A stretch of DNA of 63,188 nt from Chloroflexota bacterium (GTDB lineage: Bacteria; Chloroflexota; Anaerolineae; Anaerolineales; Villigracilaceae). Both the position numbers and the translations under genes were made by a program. The DNA is taken from NCBI GenBank assembly GCA_021824575.1, contig JAKAKJ010000058.1:1-63188 (forward strand). The letters run 5' to 3'. Under the pieces are notes generated by a model that worked only from the letters and a program-made list of their open reading frames with translations, was not told the DNA's origin and searched no databases. Positions 32,262 through 41,347 of this stretch are shown in pieces; positions within the stretch are counted from its first letter, which is position 1; every line of letters begins with the position of its first letter.

Positions 32262-33440
32262 TTATGGATAAACCGGCTTGAAGTCATTGTTTACGATCTG
32301 GAAGATCTCGATATTCGGTTGGGCGCAATCGCCATTGGGCGAGCAGGTGATCATGGTGCTTAATCCTTGAATGCCATGTATCTTGTAAAGCGCGTCGCGC
32401 AATTTCTGCCGAGGAATATAAAGCTTGTTGCCCGACACCTGCGCGGCCTGCTGAATGGCATGGAATAACATATTGGCCGCATCATAACCTTGAAGATGAT
32501 ATGCTGCAATTGGGTCTTCACCATAACGCGCTTTATATTTTTGAACAAACGTTTGCGACTCTGAGACCGGCGCGGGACCCGAAAGATACATTCCATCCGA
32601 AGCCGGTTCGGTTTGTTGGATGAAATCCTTGCTCAACAAACCATCGGAGCTGATCATGACCGCACCGTTCTCCAGACTGTGGGGAACGGCTTGCACAATG
32701 TTGACTCCGTCCTTGATGTAAACCGGAAAATAGATCACATCTGGATTATCTGCCGCTGTCGTTCGCAAGTCGCCGAGGACATCGGGATATGTACTCAGGT
32801 TAACTTGGTCAACGCATCTGCCTCCCAGCGCTTCGAAGCTGTCACACGCGGTTTGTTGAAGTTGTTCGGGATAAGCGGTTCCATCGTGGAAGGTCAGCAT
32901 GCGGCGCAATCCCAAAACATTATAGGCAAATTCCGCAACCGCTTTGCCCTGCGCCTTGTCATTGTAGATTGCTCGAAAGAATCCGGCTTGATGCAGATGC
33001 GGATCGGTGAGAGATGGCGCGGTGCTGGATGGCGAGATTAACACCATGCCTGCATCGGAAATAGTTTTTGCAGCCAGTACGGATACGCTGGAGCAGGTTG
33101 CGCCGATCACGCCAACGATTTGTTTGTCAGCCGCGAGTTGGGCCGCGGCGGCCTCCCCGGCTTTCGCGTCGCATTGATCGTCCGCCTGAACCAGCTCGAT
33201 TTTGTGTCCGAGAAGATTTCCAGCGTCCGCAATGGCAATCTCGACGCCGCGTTCCGCGTCGACACCATAAGGTTTATTGGTCCCGCTCATCGTCAACAGC
33301 GTGGCAATCTTTATGCTCTCGCCGCTGCCGATGGTCACACAGCCAAGCGGGTCTGTACACGTGAAGCTCGTCATCCCGCCGCAGGCTGACAAAACCATGC
33401 CGGCAATGATCAATACTGCAAGCAATAAATGATGTTTCAT
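32262..33440 (-). CDS. ABC transporter substrate-binding lipoprotein (Leu/Ile/Val-binding type), orphan copy 1
   Basis: A 392-residue periplasmic-binding-protein type I lipoprotein of the LivK family. The signal ends in LSAC with Cys20. The mature part has the typical opening IKIATLLTMSGTNKPYG, VIGATCSSVSVLA and LISPSSTAPSLTD, the latter near the ligand site. It carries a CTDPLGC motif right after the lipid anchor (Cys28 and Cys34) and CSPNGDC near the C-terminus. The start is the ATG at 33440, after AAGGAGAATTTTG. It lies 74 bases after a related binding-protein gene and has no permease of its own. It may feed the liv transporter encoded upstream. Confidence 0.9.
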   Translation of the reverse strand: MKHHLLLAVLIIAGMVLSACGGMTSFTCTDPLGCVTIGSGESIKIATLLTMSGTNKPYGVDAERGVEIAIADAGNLLGHKIELVQADDQCDAKAGEAAAAQLAADKQIVGVIGATCSSVSVLAAKTISDAGMVLISPSSTAPSLTDPHLHQAGFFRAIYNDKAQGKAVAEFAYNVLGLRRMLTFHDGTAYPEQLQQTACDSFEALGGRCVDQVNLSTYPDVLGDLRTTAADNPDVIYFPVYIKDGVNIVQAVPHSLENGAVMISSDGLLSKDFIQQTEPASDGMYLSGPAPVSESQTFVQKYKARYGEDPIAAYHLQGYDAANMLFHAIQQAAQVSGNKLYIPRQKLRDALYKIHGIQGLSTMITCSPNGDCAQPNIEIFQIVNNDFKPVYP

Positions 33441-33514
33441 CAAAATTCTCCTTCGGCGATCGGACCCATTGTATCTCGAAACGGCTGCCCTGCCGAAAAA
33501 TTTTGCCCGTTGGG

Positions 33515-34699
33515 TTACGGGAAAATCTGTTTGAAACTCCCGTCAGTGAATTGGTAAATCACCGTCGCAGTTTGGGCGCAATCGCCAGTGGGTTTGCAGG
33601 CCAAATGTCCGCTTAAGCCGTTCGCATTTTGCAGGGAATAGAGCGCAGTACGAAGCGCCTGACGCGGAATGGCGATGCTGTTATCCATGGATGAAACAGG
33701 AACAGCCACACGTTCGATCGCGGCAAACAATAAGGCGGCCGCGTCATAGGCTTGCAGGTGGTCGGACGCAATTGGATTCTCTCCAAATTGATTTTTATAT
33801 TTTTGCAGGAAGTCCTGTGGATCGCTTGCCGGCGCCGGCCCTGAAAAATACATGATGCTCGAATTGGGCTGGGTCTTGGTGATGAAATCCTTGCTCATCA
33901 GATTGTACGGGCCGATCAACGTCACATTGGAGACGCCAGTCTGTGCGAGGCCGTTCGCGATGATCGCGGCGACGGCGGGATCGTCCGGCAGGAATACTAC
34001 ACCGGGTTGGGCCGCCGCAATATTCTGCAGCGCCGACGCGGCATCCTGCCCGGGAGCAAGCTGGACTTGAAGCGGGCACTTGCCGCCGAGACTCGCGAAA
34101 TTCTGACAGGTCGCCAGCGCCAATTGCTTCGAGGCATCGCTTGTATCGCTGACCGTTACCATGCTTTTTATGCCAAGCACGCTGTATGCGAATTTTGCGG
34201 CCATCGCGCCCTGATCCCCATCGTTATAAGCCGTTCGTAAAAAACCAACCGGATGCGCGTGCGGATCAGTCAGCGATGGCTGGGTGCTGGATGGCGAGAT
34301 CATGACGTATCCAGCATCAGATAGGATGCCAGCTGCGGCTTGCGAACTGATGGAACATGTCGCGCCGATCACACCCACAATTTGTTTATTCGCCGCCAAC
34401 GCTTGTGCACCTGCCTGCCCGCTGCTTTGCGAACATTGATCATCCTGCTGGACCAATTCGATGGGATGACCGAACACCTGGCCTTTGTCGGACATTGCAA
34501 GTTTCACGCCGTGCAGCGCGTCGATGCCATCCGCGCTTTGCGGCCCACTCAGTGTCAGCAAAACGCCGATCTTGATGCTTTCTTTGTTCCCCACCATGAC
34601 GCATCCGAATGGGTCGGTGCATTGAAACGGGCGATGAACACACGCGGAAAGAAGAAGTATCCCTGCCAGAAACATGAATGAAAGAAGAAATTTCTTCAT
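33515..34699 (-). CDS. ABC transporter substrate-binding lipoprotein (Leu/Ile/Val-binding type), orphan copy 2
   Basis: A 394-residue LivK-type lipoprotein with lipobox LSAC (Cys20). It shares CTDPFGC (Cys27, Cys33) and CKPTGDC with the neighbouring copy, and the core IKIGVLLTLSGPQSADG, VIGATCSISSQAA and MISPSSTQPSLTD. The sequences are similar throughout, so the two are tandem duplicates that have diverged, perhaps to different ligands. The Shine-Dalgarno is GAGGAGGCCAC. It lies downstream of the first liv operon, behind a terminator, and so should have its own promoter in 34700-34870, where I see only a weak TAAAAT. Confidence 0.9.
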   Translation of the reverse strand: MKKFLLSFMFLAGILLLSACVHRPFQCTDPFGCVMVGNKESIKIGVLLTLSGPQSADGIDALHGVKLAMSDKGQVFGHPIELVQQDDQCSQSSGQAGAQALAANKQIVGVIGATCSISSQAAAGILSDAGYVMISPSSTQPSLTDPHAHPVGFLRTAYNDGDQGAMAAKFAYSVLGIKSMVTVSDTSDASKQLALATCQNFASLGGKCPLQVQLAPGQDAASALQNIAAAQPGVVFLPDDPAVAAIIANGLAQTGVSNVTLIGPYNLMSKDFITKTQPNSSIMYFSGPAPASDPQDFLQKYKNQFGENPIASDHLQAYDAAALLFAAIERVAVPVSSMDNSIAIPRQALRTALYSLQNANGLSGHLACKPTGDCAQTATVIYQFTDGSFKQIFP

Positions 34700-34877
34700 G
34701 TGGCCTCCTCAGATTTATGCCCCATTTTACTCTTGGATGAGTCTGCCCTCGGCACGACATACCGGCCCAAACGCAGAAACGTTAACCGTTTGAAAGGTTC
34801 GGCTTGGAAGATAATCCGCCATCGGCTTCCTGGCGGTTCACCGTGGGCCTGGATTGATCAGCCTATTGATTTGCAAA

Positions 34878-34914
34878 GAGGCCCGCAAGCGTATTGCGCT
34901 GCGGGCCTCCCTTT
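34878..34914 (-). terminator. terminator of the first liv operon
   Basis: Perfect 10-base arms GAGGCCCGCA (34878-34887) and TGCGGGCCTC (34900-34909) with a 12-base loop, 22 bases beyond the livF stop. On the minus strand only TTTGC follows, so termination may be partial. Confidence 0.65.
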
Positions 34915-34935
34915 TAATTTATGCTGCAATATTGG

Positions 34936-35649
34936 CTAATCAACTCCGAGGTAAGCTTTCTGCACCATTTCATTTTTGCGGAGATTGGCTGCTGTATCGC
35001 TGAGTACGATTTGACCCGTCTGTAGCACATACCCGCGATTCGCGATCGAAAGCGCCATTAAAGCATTTTGTTCCACGAGCAGGATCGTTGTCCCATTGGC
35101 ATTCATCTTCTGGATTGTATCGAAAACCAACTCAACCAGGACTGGCGAGAGTCCCATGGAAGGTTCGTCCAGCATCAGAATGTGTGGATTAAGCATCAGA
35201 CCGCGCGCCATTGCAAGCATCTGTTGCTCACCGCCGGATAGCGTGCCGCCTTTTTGGTCCATACGTTCCTTTAGGCGCGGGAATAGCTCGAAGCTGTACT
35301 CCATACGTCGTTCTACTTCCGTATAATCATCAATAACGTATGCGCCCATCTCCAGGTTTTCTTTTACAGTAAGTCTTGGAAAGATGCCGCGCCCTTCCGG
35401 CACATGCCCCACACCGGCATGCACGATCGAATGGGGTTCCATGTGCGATATGTCTTTATCCTGCAGAAATACATTGCCTTGCTTAGGGTGAAGGAGTCCT
35501 GAGATGGTACGCAGGGTTGTGCTTTTTCCGGCTCCATTGGCGCCGATCAATGTGACGATTTCGCCCTCCTCGACTTTGATCGAAATTCCTTTCAGCGCGT
35601 GGATGCGTCCATAATAGCTGTGTACGTTGTCAAGGTGAAGCAGGCTCAT
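34936..35649 (-). CDS. livF: branched-chain amino acid ABC transporter ATPase LivF (system 1)
   Basis: A 237-residue ABC ATPase. Walker A is GANGAGKST, the signature is TLSGGEQQMLAMARG and Walker B ILMLDEPSMGLSP, all typical of LivF. The last residues NEMVQKAYLGVD are also typical. It overlaps livG by 4 bases (ATGA) and is the last gene of an operon in the order K-H-M-G-F. With LivG it drives uptake of branched-chain or other amino acids. Its second copy is at 40619-41332. Confidence 0.95.
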   Translation of the reverse strand: MSLLHLDNVHSYYGRIHALKGISIKVEEGEIVTLIGANGAGKSTTLRTISGLLHPKQGNVFLQDKDISHMEPHSIVHAGVGHVPEGRGIFPRLTVKENLEMGAYVIDDYTEVERRMEYSFELFPRLKERMDQKGGTLSGGEQQMLAMARGLMLNPHILMLDEPSMGLSPVLVELVFDTIQKMNANGTTILLVEQNALMALSIANRGYVLQTGQIVLSDTAANLRKNEMVQKAYLGVD

Positions 35650-36440
35650 TGAACCATCTCCTTGCGTTGACCGGACATGGCGCTGCGTCCCAGATAAGCT
35701 TCGATCACGCGCTGGTTGGAGCGAATTTGCGCCGGCGTGCCTTCCGCGATTTTTTCACCGTAATCCATGACACTGATCCGCTCTGAAATGTTCATCACCA
35801 CGCGCATGTCATGTTCGATAAGAAGTACCGTCACGCCTTTCTCATCGCGGATGCGGCGGAAAAGCTTGATGGCATCTTCTGTTTCCTGCGGATTCATGCC
35901 AGCTGTCGGTTCATCGAGCAGGAGCAGTGATGGATCCGACGCCAGGGCGCGGGCGATCTCCACACGCCTTTGCGCGCCATAAGGCAGATTCTTCGCCAGC
36001 TCGTTGCCCACGCCTCTGAGCCCCACGTAGAGCATTAATCCTTCGCCCTTTTCCTCTGCCGCAGCTTCTTCTTTTTTAAACGCAGGCAATTGTAGAAGAG
36101 TGTCAACGGGCGATTGTTTTAGGTGAGGGTGCATGCCGACCAGGATATTCTCAATGACGGACAGATTGCCAAACAAGCGGATATTTTGAAATGTTCGTGA
36201 GATGCCGCGCTGGGCGACTTGATCTGGACGCAGGCCAACAAGGGGCTTTCCATTGAAATTGATTTGCCCTTCTTCGGGGCGGTAGATCCCGGTCAAAGTG
36301 TTGAAGAATGTTGTTTTCCCGGCGCCGTTGGGTCCGATAATGCTGACAATCTCTCCCGTTTCCACCTGGAAGTTCATTTTGTTGACGGCAGTCAGGCCGC
36401 CAAAACGTTTCGAGACGTTGATGGTTTCTAGTAATGCCAT
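35646..36440 (-). CDS. livG: branched-chain amino acid ABC transporter ATPase LivG (system 1)
   Basis: A 264-residue ABC ATPase. Walker A is GPNGAGKTT, the family-typical ISRTFQNIRLFGNLSVIENI follows, Walker B is LLLLDEPTAGMNPQE and the tail is VIEAYLGRS. The C-loop is reduced to LPYGAQRRVEIA, as usual in LivG. It starts 12 bases after livM. A shortened Shine-Dalgarno is present (AAAGGCGAG). Its partner is LivF, with which it forms the nucleotide-binding dimer at the membrane. Confidence 0.95.
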   Translation of the reverse strand: MALLETINVSKRFGGLTAVNKMNFQVETGEIVSIIGPNGAGKTTFFNTLTGIYRPEEGQINFNGKPLVGLRPDQVAQRGISRTFQNIRLFGNLSVIENILVGMHPHLKQSPVDTLLQLPAFKKEEAAAEEKGEGLMLYVGLRGVGNELAKNLPYGAQRRVEIARALASDPSLLLLDEPTAGMNPQETEDAIKLFRRIRDEKGVTVLLIEHDMRVVMNISERISVMDYGEKIAEGTPAQIRSNQRVIEAYLGRSAMSGQRKEMVQ

Positions 36441-36452
36441 AATGACTCGCCT

Positions 36453-37802
36453 TTATTCCTCAACCGGGATTGCTTCCGATGCGAGTTTCTTCTTCCTGCG
36501 TTGGGCTGGGATCATCCCTTCGGGGCGGAAGATCATCATGAGAATCAAGATCAAGCCAAAGAACATGCGTTGATACTGGGCGGGATCCAGTTGAGGAGAT
36601 AGATTCTTCCATGCGAAGTTGATGAGGGGGATGACTGCATTGCTCTGCCGCAACTGACTCAGGTAAAGCGAGAGCCCTTGCAGGATTTGAAGATTCAGAA
36701 TGGTGACGGTTGCCGCGCCGAGGATAGCGCCCGCGATACTGCCCTGGCCGCCCAGAATGACCATTGACAGCACGCCGATGGATTGCATGAACGAGAACGA
36801 TTCCGGGCTGATGAAAGTGCGGCTTGCCGCGAGCAATACGCCCATTGCTCCCGCGAATGAAGCGCCTGCGGCAAACGCTGCCAGCTTCATTTTGACCAGC
36901 GGTATGCCCATCGCGATCGCGGCGGTCTCGTCTTCGCGGACGGCTGCCCAAGCCCGGCCAATTTTCGAATCTTCCAGGCGCCGTGTCACCATAACGATGA
37001 TAATGATAACCACCAAGGCTATCAAATAAAACATGACATTGTAGAGAGACGCAACATCAGCCGGATGACCGACCAACCTGCCGAATATTGCGTTGAATCC
37101 ATCCACCGCAGCCTGCGGCATCGTGGGACGTTGGATGGGGGTAATCCCCTGCGGACCATTCGTGAAGTTAAGCGGCTTATCCAGGTTGGCTGCAAGCACA
37201 CGTATGACTTCTCCAAACCCAAGCGTGACGATTGCCAGATAATCGCCTCGAACCCTTAAGACCGGCAAACCAAGCAAGATGCCTGTCAGTGCAGCCGCGA
37301 TGATCCCTAAAAAGATGAAAAGATAAAACATATCGCCCGGCAGCAGGAAGGGAAGATTCGCGGGCTGTGTTCCAGGGGCGTAGGGTAAGACGTAGTATTG
37401 TTTCGAGCCGAAGAAGGCCCAGAGGTAAGCTCCAACCGCATAAAATGCCACATAGCCCAAGTCCAAAAGACCTGCAAATCCAACTACGATGTTCAAACCA
37501 AGGGCCAATGCAGAAAATACGCTGATTTGGAAAATCACCTCTAGATAAAAAATATTACGGACGCCCAGCACTGGCATGATGACCAATGCAAGCAAAGCGC
37601 CTGTCACGAACTTGAAGCGAATGTCCGCATTGAGGCGGTAGAGCGAGAAAAATGAGGTCACCAATATCAGGAATGCGATGATCGAACGCGGATTGAGGTA
37701 AACCAATATGGTTCCTACGAGAACATGGGTCAACATGATCACGTACGGCCATACTCCGCGTTGGATGTTTTTTGTCAAGTCTTTGATGGAATAGCCGGCC
37801 AT
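36453..37802 (-). CDS. livM: branched-chain amino acid ABC transporter permease LivM (system 1)
   Basis: A 449-residue permease. The first about 90 residues hold extra helices (VIMLTHVLVGTILVYL, FKFVTGALLALVIMPVLG), then the LivM core with LGLNIVVGFAGLLDLGYVAF, LRVRGDYLAIVTLGFGEVIR and GGQGSIAGAILGA. The coupling region EDETAAIAMGIPLVKMKL faces the ATPase. The C-terminal RPEGMIPAQRRKKK is typical. It lies 8 bases after livH. LivH and LivM form the transmembrane channel. Confidence 0.94.
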   Translation of the reverse strand: MAGYSIKDLTKNIQRGVWPYVIMLTHVLVGTILVYLNPRSIIAFLILVTSFFSLYRLNADIRFKFVTGALLALVIMPVLGVRNIFYLEVIFQISVFSALALGLNIVVGFAGLLDLGYVAFYAVGAYLWAFFGSKQYYVLPYAPGTQPANLPFLLPGDMFYLFIFLGIIAAALTGILLGLPVLRVRGDYLAIVTLGFGEVIRVLAANLDKPLNFTNGPQGITPIQRPTMPQAAVDGFNAIFGRLVGHPADVASLYNVMFYLIALVVIIIIVMVTRRLEDSKIGRAWAAVREDETAAIAMGIPLVKMKLAAFAAGASFAGAMGVLLAASRTFISPESFSFMQSIGVLSMVILGGQGSIAGAILGAATVTILNLQILQGLSLYLSQLRQSNAVIPLINFAWKNLSPQLDPAQYQRMFFGLILILMMIFRPEGMIPAQRRKKKLASEAIPVEE

Positions 37803-37810
37803 AAGTTCTC

Positions 37811-38986
37811 CTATGCCTTCTGGCTGACGTTCTCACCCAATAAGCCGTTAGGGCGAAAGATTAAAACGAGGATTAGGATTCCAAAAGCAAAAATATCTTT
37901 GTATTCTGAGCCCGCCGCGCCCATCGTGAACGCGGACAGATATGCTCCAGCAAATGTTTCCAACATGCCGAGAACGATTCCGCCGAGCAGAGCGCCCGTA
38001 ATATTTCCAATCCCGCCTAACACGGCCGCTGTAAATGCCTTCAGGCCAGGGTAAAACCCGACATAGGGATCAATGCGGGTAAATTTCAGTGCATAGAGCA
38101 GACCAGCCGCACCGCCTAAAGAACCGCCAACCAGAAAGGTGATGGCAATGATGCGGTTGACGTTGATGCCCATCAGGCTGGCTGTGGAGCGATCTTGCGC
38201 GACGGACCGAATCGCCTTACCAACTTTCGTCGCATTGACCAGGTAATTCAGCCCGATTAACATCAACAACGCCGCTATGATCACGATCACGGATTTGATG
38301 GGAATGCCCAGAGGTATCTCTGTCGTTCCCATTGGCAGCTTGCCGAAAACGAGGCGATTATCGAAATTACCGAACGTTGGAAAGATGCGGTTGAACTGAC
38401 CAGTTGTCAGACTCTCTACCAAGCGGATGGAATCTTGCAGGAAGAATGAAACACCAATGGCTGAGATCAATGGCACCAGACGGGGGGCATTACGCAGCGG
38501 GCGGTAGGCTACCCGCTCCATTGTGACCGCCGCACCTCCCGCGACAGCCATTCCTGCCAGCATGGCCAGGAAGAGAAAGACGTAAGACATGAAAAGCGAT
38601 GAATGATCCAGAATGCCAGCGCCTTGAAGCGCTATTAAGATTTCAACGCCAACGAATGCGCCAATGGCGAAAATTTCGCTGTGGGCAAAATTGATGAATT
38701 CCAGTACACCGTAGACCATGGTGTATCCGAGCGCGACTGTTGCGTAGACGAACCCTAAAGTCAGGCCATCAATCAGAACTTGAGGCAAGTTGACAATTGT
38801 ATAAGTGAACAGTGAAACTTTTAGTTGTGCGAAGAGAGTTCTTCCGACAATCGTATAGTCCAGCACAAAGGCGAGCGCAAGGACAATAACGGATAACACA
38901 GCCGCGCTGCCCAATGAAAAAACTACCAACTGACCAATTGGGCGCAATAATTCCATCAGGTTGATGGATTTTAAATATTTTTTCAT
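37811..38986 (-). CDS. livH: branched-chain amino acid ABC transporter permease LivH (system 1)
   Basis: A 391-residue permease. About 70 N-terminal residues form an extra helix pair before the LivH core, which starts LIDGLTLGFVYATVALGYTM. VLEFINFAHSEIFAIGAFVG, AYRPLRNAPRLVPLISAIG and AVLGGIGNITGALLGG are signatures. The coupling loop is AQDRSTASLMGINVNRI. The gene starts 69 bases after the binding-protein gene, behind a stem-loop (39011-39036), which may make it less expressed than the binding protein. No clear Shine-Dalgarno is visible. Confidence 0.94.
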   Translation of the reverse strand: MKKYLKSINLMELLRPIGQLVVFSLGSAAVLSVIVLALAFVLDYTIVGRTLFAQLKVSLFTYTIVNLPQVLIDGLTLGFVYATVALGYTMVYGVLEFINFAHSEIFAIGAFVGVEILIALQGAGILDHSSLFMSYVFLFLAMLAGMAVAGGAAVTMERVAYRPLRNAPRLVPLISAIGVSFFLQDSIRLVESLTTGQFNRIFPTFGNFDNRLVFGKLPMGTTEIPLGIPIKSVIVIIAALLMLIGLNYLVNATKVGKAIRSVAQDRSTASLMGINVNRIIAITFLVGGSLGGAAGLLYALKFTRIDPYVGFYPGLKAFTAAVLGGIGNITGALLGGIVLGMLETFAGAYLSAFTMGAAGSEYKDIFAFGILILVLIFRPNGLLGENVSQKA

Positions 38987-39010
38987 AAGCGTATCCGGGA
39001 TTGAAAACCT

Positions 39011-39040
39011 CCCGGCCCCTCCATGGAGGAGCCGGGAAGC
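39011..39040 (-). terminator. stem-loop between livK and livH (system 1), probable partial terminator
   Basis: CCCGGCCCCTCC (39011-39022) and GGAGGAGCCGGG (39025-39036) form a 12-base stem with one mismatch. Read on the minus strand TTTTC follows after GGAGG. Such structures after a binding-protein gene usually lower read-through into the permease genes. Confidence 0.6.
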
Positions 39041-39055
39041 GTGTCATTGAGAAAC

Positions 39056-40294
39056 TTATTGCTGCGGAGCAGGTGGCGCAATGTCGAGCGTTTGCACAAT
39101 AGTGTTGCTGCTCCACTGGGTTGGATCTGCCGATTTCACCTGGATTACGAAGTACTTTGATGTGGTTGGATCGCCAATCGAATTGAAGTTGTAGGTCCCG
39201 GTGATGCCTTTGAAGTCCTTCAAAGCTCGAACTGCACTGGCGACCTGTCCGCGGGTCGGTATTTGATTGTTGTTGGCCTTGGCCGCATTCTCGATTGCTG
39301 CCAGGCAGATGGCCATGGAATCGTAACTCTGAGCGGCAAAGGGCTGCGGATCGTGATTGTAGGCTGCCTTGAAGTCTGTAATGAATTTAGCGGTGTCGGG
39401 ATATACTGATGCCGGGCCTGACACGGTGGAGTAGAACGTTCCGGCCCCTCCTAACAGTTCCTGACCAGCGATCTTGGCGGCATCGGATGAATCGAAGCCA
39501 TCGTCGCTCAGGAACATGCCGTTATAACCGCGGTCACGCGCCTGCTTGAACAACACGGCTGCCTGAGAGAACATGCCGCCGAAATACACTGCGTCCGGAT
39601 TGGCTGCCATGATCGGCGTGATGATCGGATCAAAATTGGCTTTTTCCTCTGTGCCTTGGAAGCCTAACACCTGCATACCTTTGGCTTGAGCTTCCTTTTG
39701 GAAGAACTCTGCAATACCCTGACCATAGGCCGTCTTGTCGTGGATGACGTAAACTGACTTCATCCCTTTTGATGCGGCAAAGTCGGCGCCGACAACACCC
39801 TGAACATCGTCACGTCCCACGATGCGGTTGATTTCAGGATAGCCGCGCGTCGTGACCGTTGGATTGGTGTTTGCCGGCGATACATTAGCAAGCCCTGCGC
39901 TGTGATAGACCTCGGACGAGGGGATTTGGACGCCAGAGTTGTAGTGCCCAACCACGCACAAAATGGAAGGATCAGATACAATCTGCTTGGCGTTGGCAAC
40001 GCCAGTATCTGGATTGGCCATGTCATCGTAGGGAGCCAGTTGGACGGTGAAGCCCATGGCTGTCAGCGGGCCGGAAAGCTGAGTGAGGGCCAATTGAGCG
40101 CCATTCTTGATATCGGCGCCGACGACTGATTGATCACCAGATAACGGGGATTGTGTCGCGATCTTGATTACATTTCCTGACGCCGCGGCAGGTGCGGCTT
40201 GTGTCCCTGTTGTTGTTCCAGTGGACCCACAAGCTGTCAAGATCATGCTGGCAATCACCAGCAACGCGAGTACGGCGAACGATCGTTTGAGCAT
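39056..40294 (-). CDS. livK: branched-chain amino acid-binding lipoprotein LivK (system 1)
   Basis: A 412-residue LivK-type lipoprotein with lipobox LTAC (Cys22) and a Thr/Ala/Gly linker. The core shows VIKIATQSPLSGDQSVVG, SEVYHSAGLANVSPANTNP and the region YVIHDKTAYGQGIAEFF. Unlike the other three binding proteins in the window it has none of the paired cysteines near either end. The ATG at 40294 follows GGTGGAGGAAA; the reading frame is open further but without a signal peptide. It is the first gene of the system 1 operon. Confidence 0.94.
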   Translation of the reverse strand: MLKRSFAVLALLVIASMILTACGSTGTTTGTQAAPAAASGNVIKIATQSPLSGDQSVVGADIKNGAQLALTQLSGPLTAMGFTVQLAPYDDMANPDTGVANAKQIVSDPSILCVVGHYNSGVQIPSSEVYHSAGLANVSPANTNPTVTTRGYPEINRIVGRDDVQGVVGADFAASKGMKSVYVIHDKTAYGQGIAEFFQKEAQAKGMQVLGFQGTEEKANFDPIITPIMAANPDAVYFGGMFSQAAVLFKQARDRGYNGMFLSDDGFDSSDAAKIAGQELLGGAGTFYSTVSGPASVYPDTAKFITDFKAAYNHDPQPFAAQSYDSMAICLAAIENAAKANNNQIPTRGQVASAVRALKDFKGITGTYNFNSIGDPTTSKYFVIQVKSADPTQWSSNTIVQTLDIAPPAPQQ

Positions 40295-40618
40295 TTTCCT
40301 CCACCTCCAATTCAATTTGGGAACTGAATGTCCTCTGCCCGCTCGATTCCTCGGGATGGCGAACATTACTCACATGTTACGTGGTTTTTACTAAAAGTAA
40401 AGTGACAAATATCATGGAGTTTCAATCTTAAAGACAAATGGGGCAACCAGCAGAGAAGGTAAAAACTTTCCGAGTTGGATGCCTTGTCAAAGCCCCCGTT
40501 TGGGTGAAATTCCCGCCTTCTTGGCGGCGCTCAAAAAATAAGTTCCGGCGCTTTGCGAGTTCAGATAATAAAGAAAAGGCGCGGAAAAACCTTTCCACGC
40601 CTTCCTTCCCGAAGAAGG
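40295..40618. other. intergenic region between the two liv operons
   Basis: A 324-base gap that separates the end of liv system 2 from the start of system 1. It holds the system 2 terminator (40576-40603), a small hairpin (GCCTTC-type, GCCGCC/GGCGG around 40514-40528) and AT-rich sequence at 40380-40430 next to livK. A TTGACA occurs on the minus strand near 40486 but has no matching -10 box at 16-18 bases, so I do not call a promoter. No coding sequence is seen. Confidence 0.5.
40576..40603 (-). terminator. terminator of the second liv operon
   Basis: AAGGCGCGGAAA (40576-40587) pairs with TTTCCACGCCTT (40592-40603) with one G-T-type mismatch. On the minus strand the stem is followed by TTCTTTATTA. 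It is 16 bases beyond the livF stop. Confidence 0.75.
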
Positions 40619-41332
40619 TTATTCGATTCCCAAATACGATTTCCGCACCATCTCATTTTGTTTGAGATTTGCGGCGGAATCAAGCAGCACAATCTCGCCG
40701 GTCTGGAGCACATAGCCGCGCGCAGCTATGGATAGCGCCATTAGTGCGTTCTGCTCCACAAGCAGGATGGTAGTGCCCTCTTTATTAATTGCAACGATCG
40801 TATCGAAGATGCTTTCCACCAAAATAGGCGCAAGGCCCATGGATGGTTCGTCCATCAGAAGGATACGCGGACGAGCCATCAGCGAACGGCCCATAGCGAG
40901 CATTTGCTGTTCGCCGCCGGAAAGCGTCCCAGCTACTTGTTTTTGGCGCTCTTTCAGTCTGGGAAATATAGTGAAGACGCGTTCGAGATCCTGGGCAAAG
41001 TTCTGGCGATCTGTGCGGCTGTAAGCGCCCAAGTCCAGGTTTTCGGTGACAGTCAAGCGCGCAAAGATTCCGCGTCCTTCTGGAACCATGGCGACGCCTT
41101 TGTAGACAACCTCGTGCGCTTTCAGCTTCGTGATATCTTCTCCCTCGAGGAGAACTTGACCCTGACGGGGTTTGAGCAATCCAGCAATCGTACGCAGAGT
41201 GGTGGTTTTCCCGGCGCCGTTCGCACCGATCAGTGTGACAATTTCACCCTTTTCCACTTTAAGCGAGATGCCGTTAAGGGCATGGATGTTTCCATAATAT
41301 GTATGAATGTCATTGATCTCAAGCATGCTCAT
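40619..41332 (-). CDS. livF: branched-chain amino acid ABC transporter ATPase LivF (system 2)
   Basis: A 237-residue ABC ATPase, same length as the system 1 LivF and similar all along. Walker A is GANGAGKTT, the signature TLSGGEQQMLAMGRS and Walker B ILLMDEPSMGLAP. The C-terminal NEMVRKSYLGIE is typical. It begins 15 bases after livG, with GAGGA upstream. Last gene of the second K-H-M-G-F operon. Confidence 0.95.
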   Translation of the reverse strand: MSMLEINDIHTYYGNIHALNGISLKVEKGEIVTLIGANGAGKTTTLRTIAGLLKPRQGQVLLEGEDITKLKAHEVVYKGVAMVPEGRGIFARLTVTENLDLGAYSRTDRQNFAQDLERVFTIFPRLKERQKQVAGTLSGGEQQMLAMGRSLMARPRILLMDEPSMGLAPILVESIFDTIVAINKEGTTILLVEQNALMALSIAARGYVLQTGEIVLLDSAANLKQNEMVRKSYLGIE

Positions 41333-41347
41333 GATTTCATTCCTCGC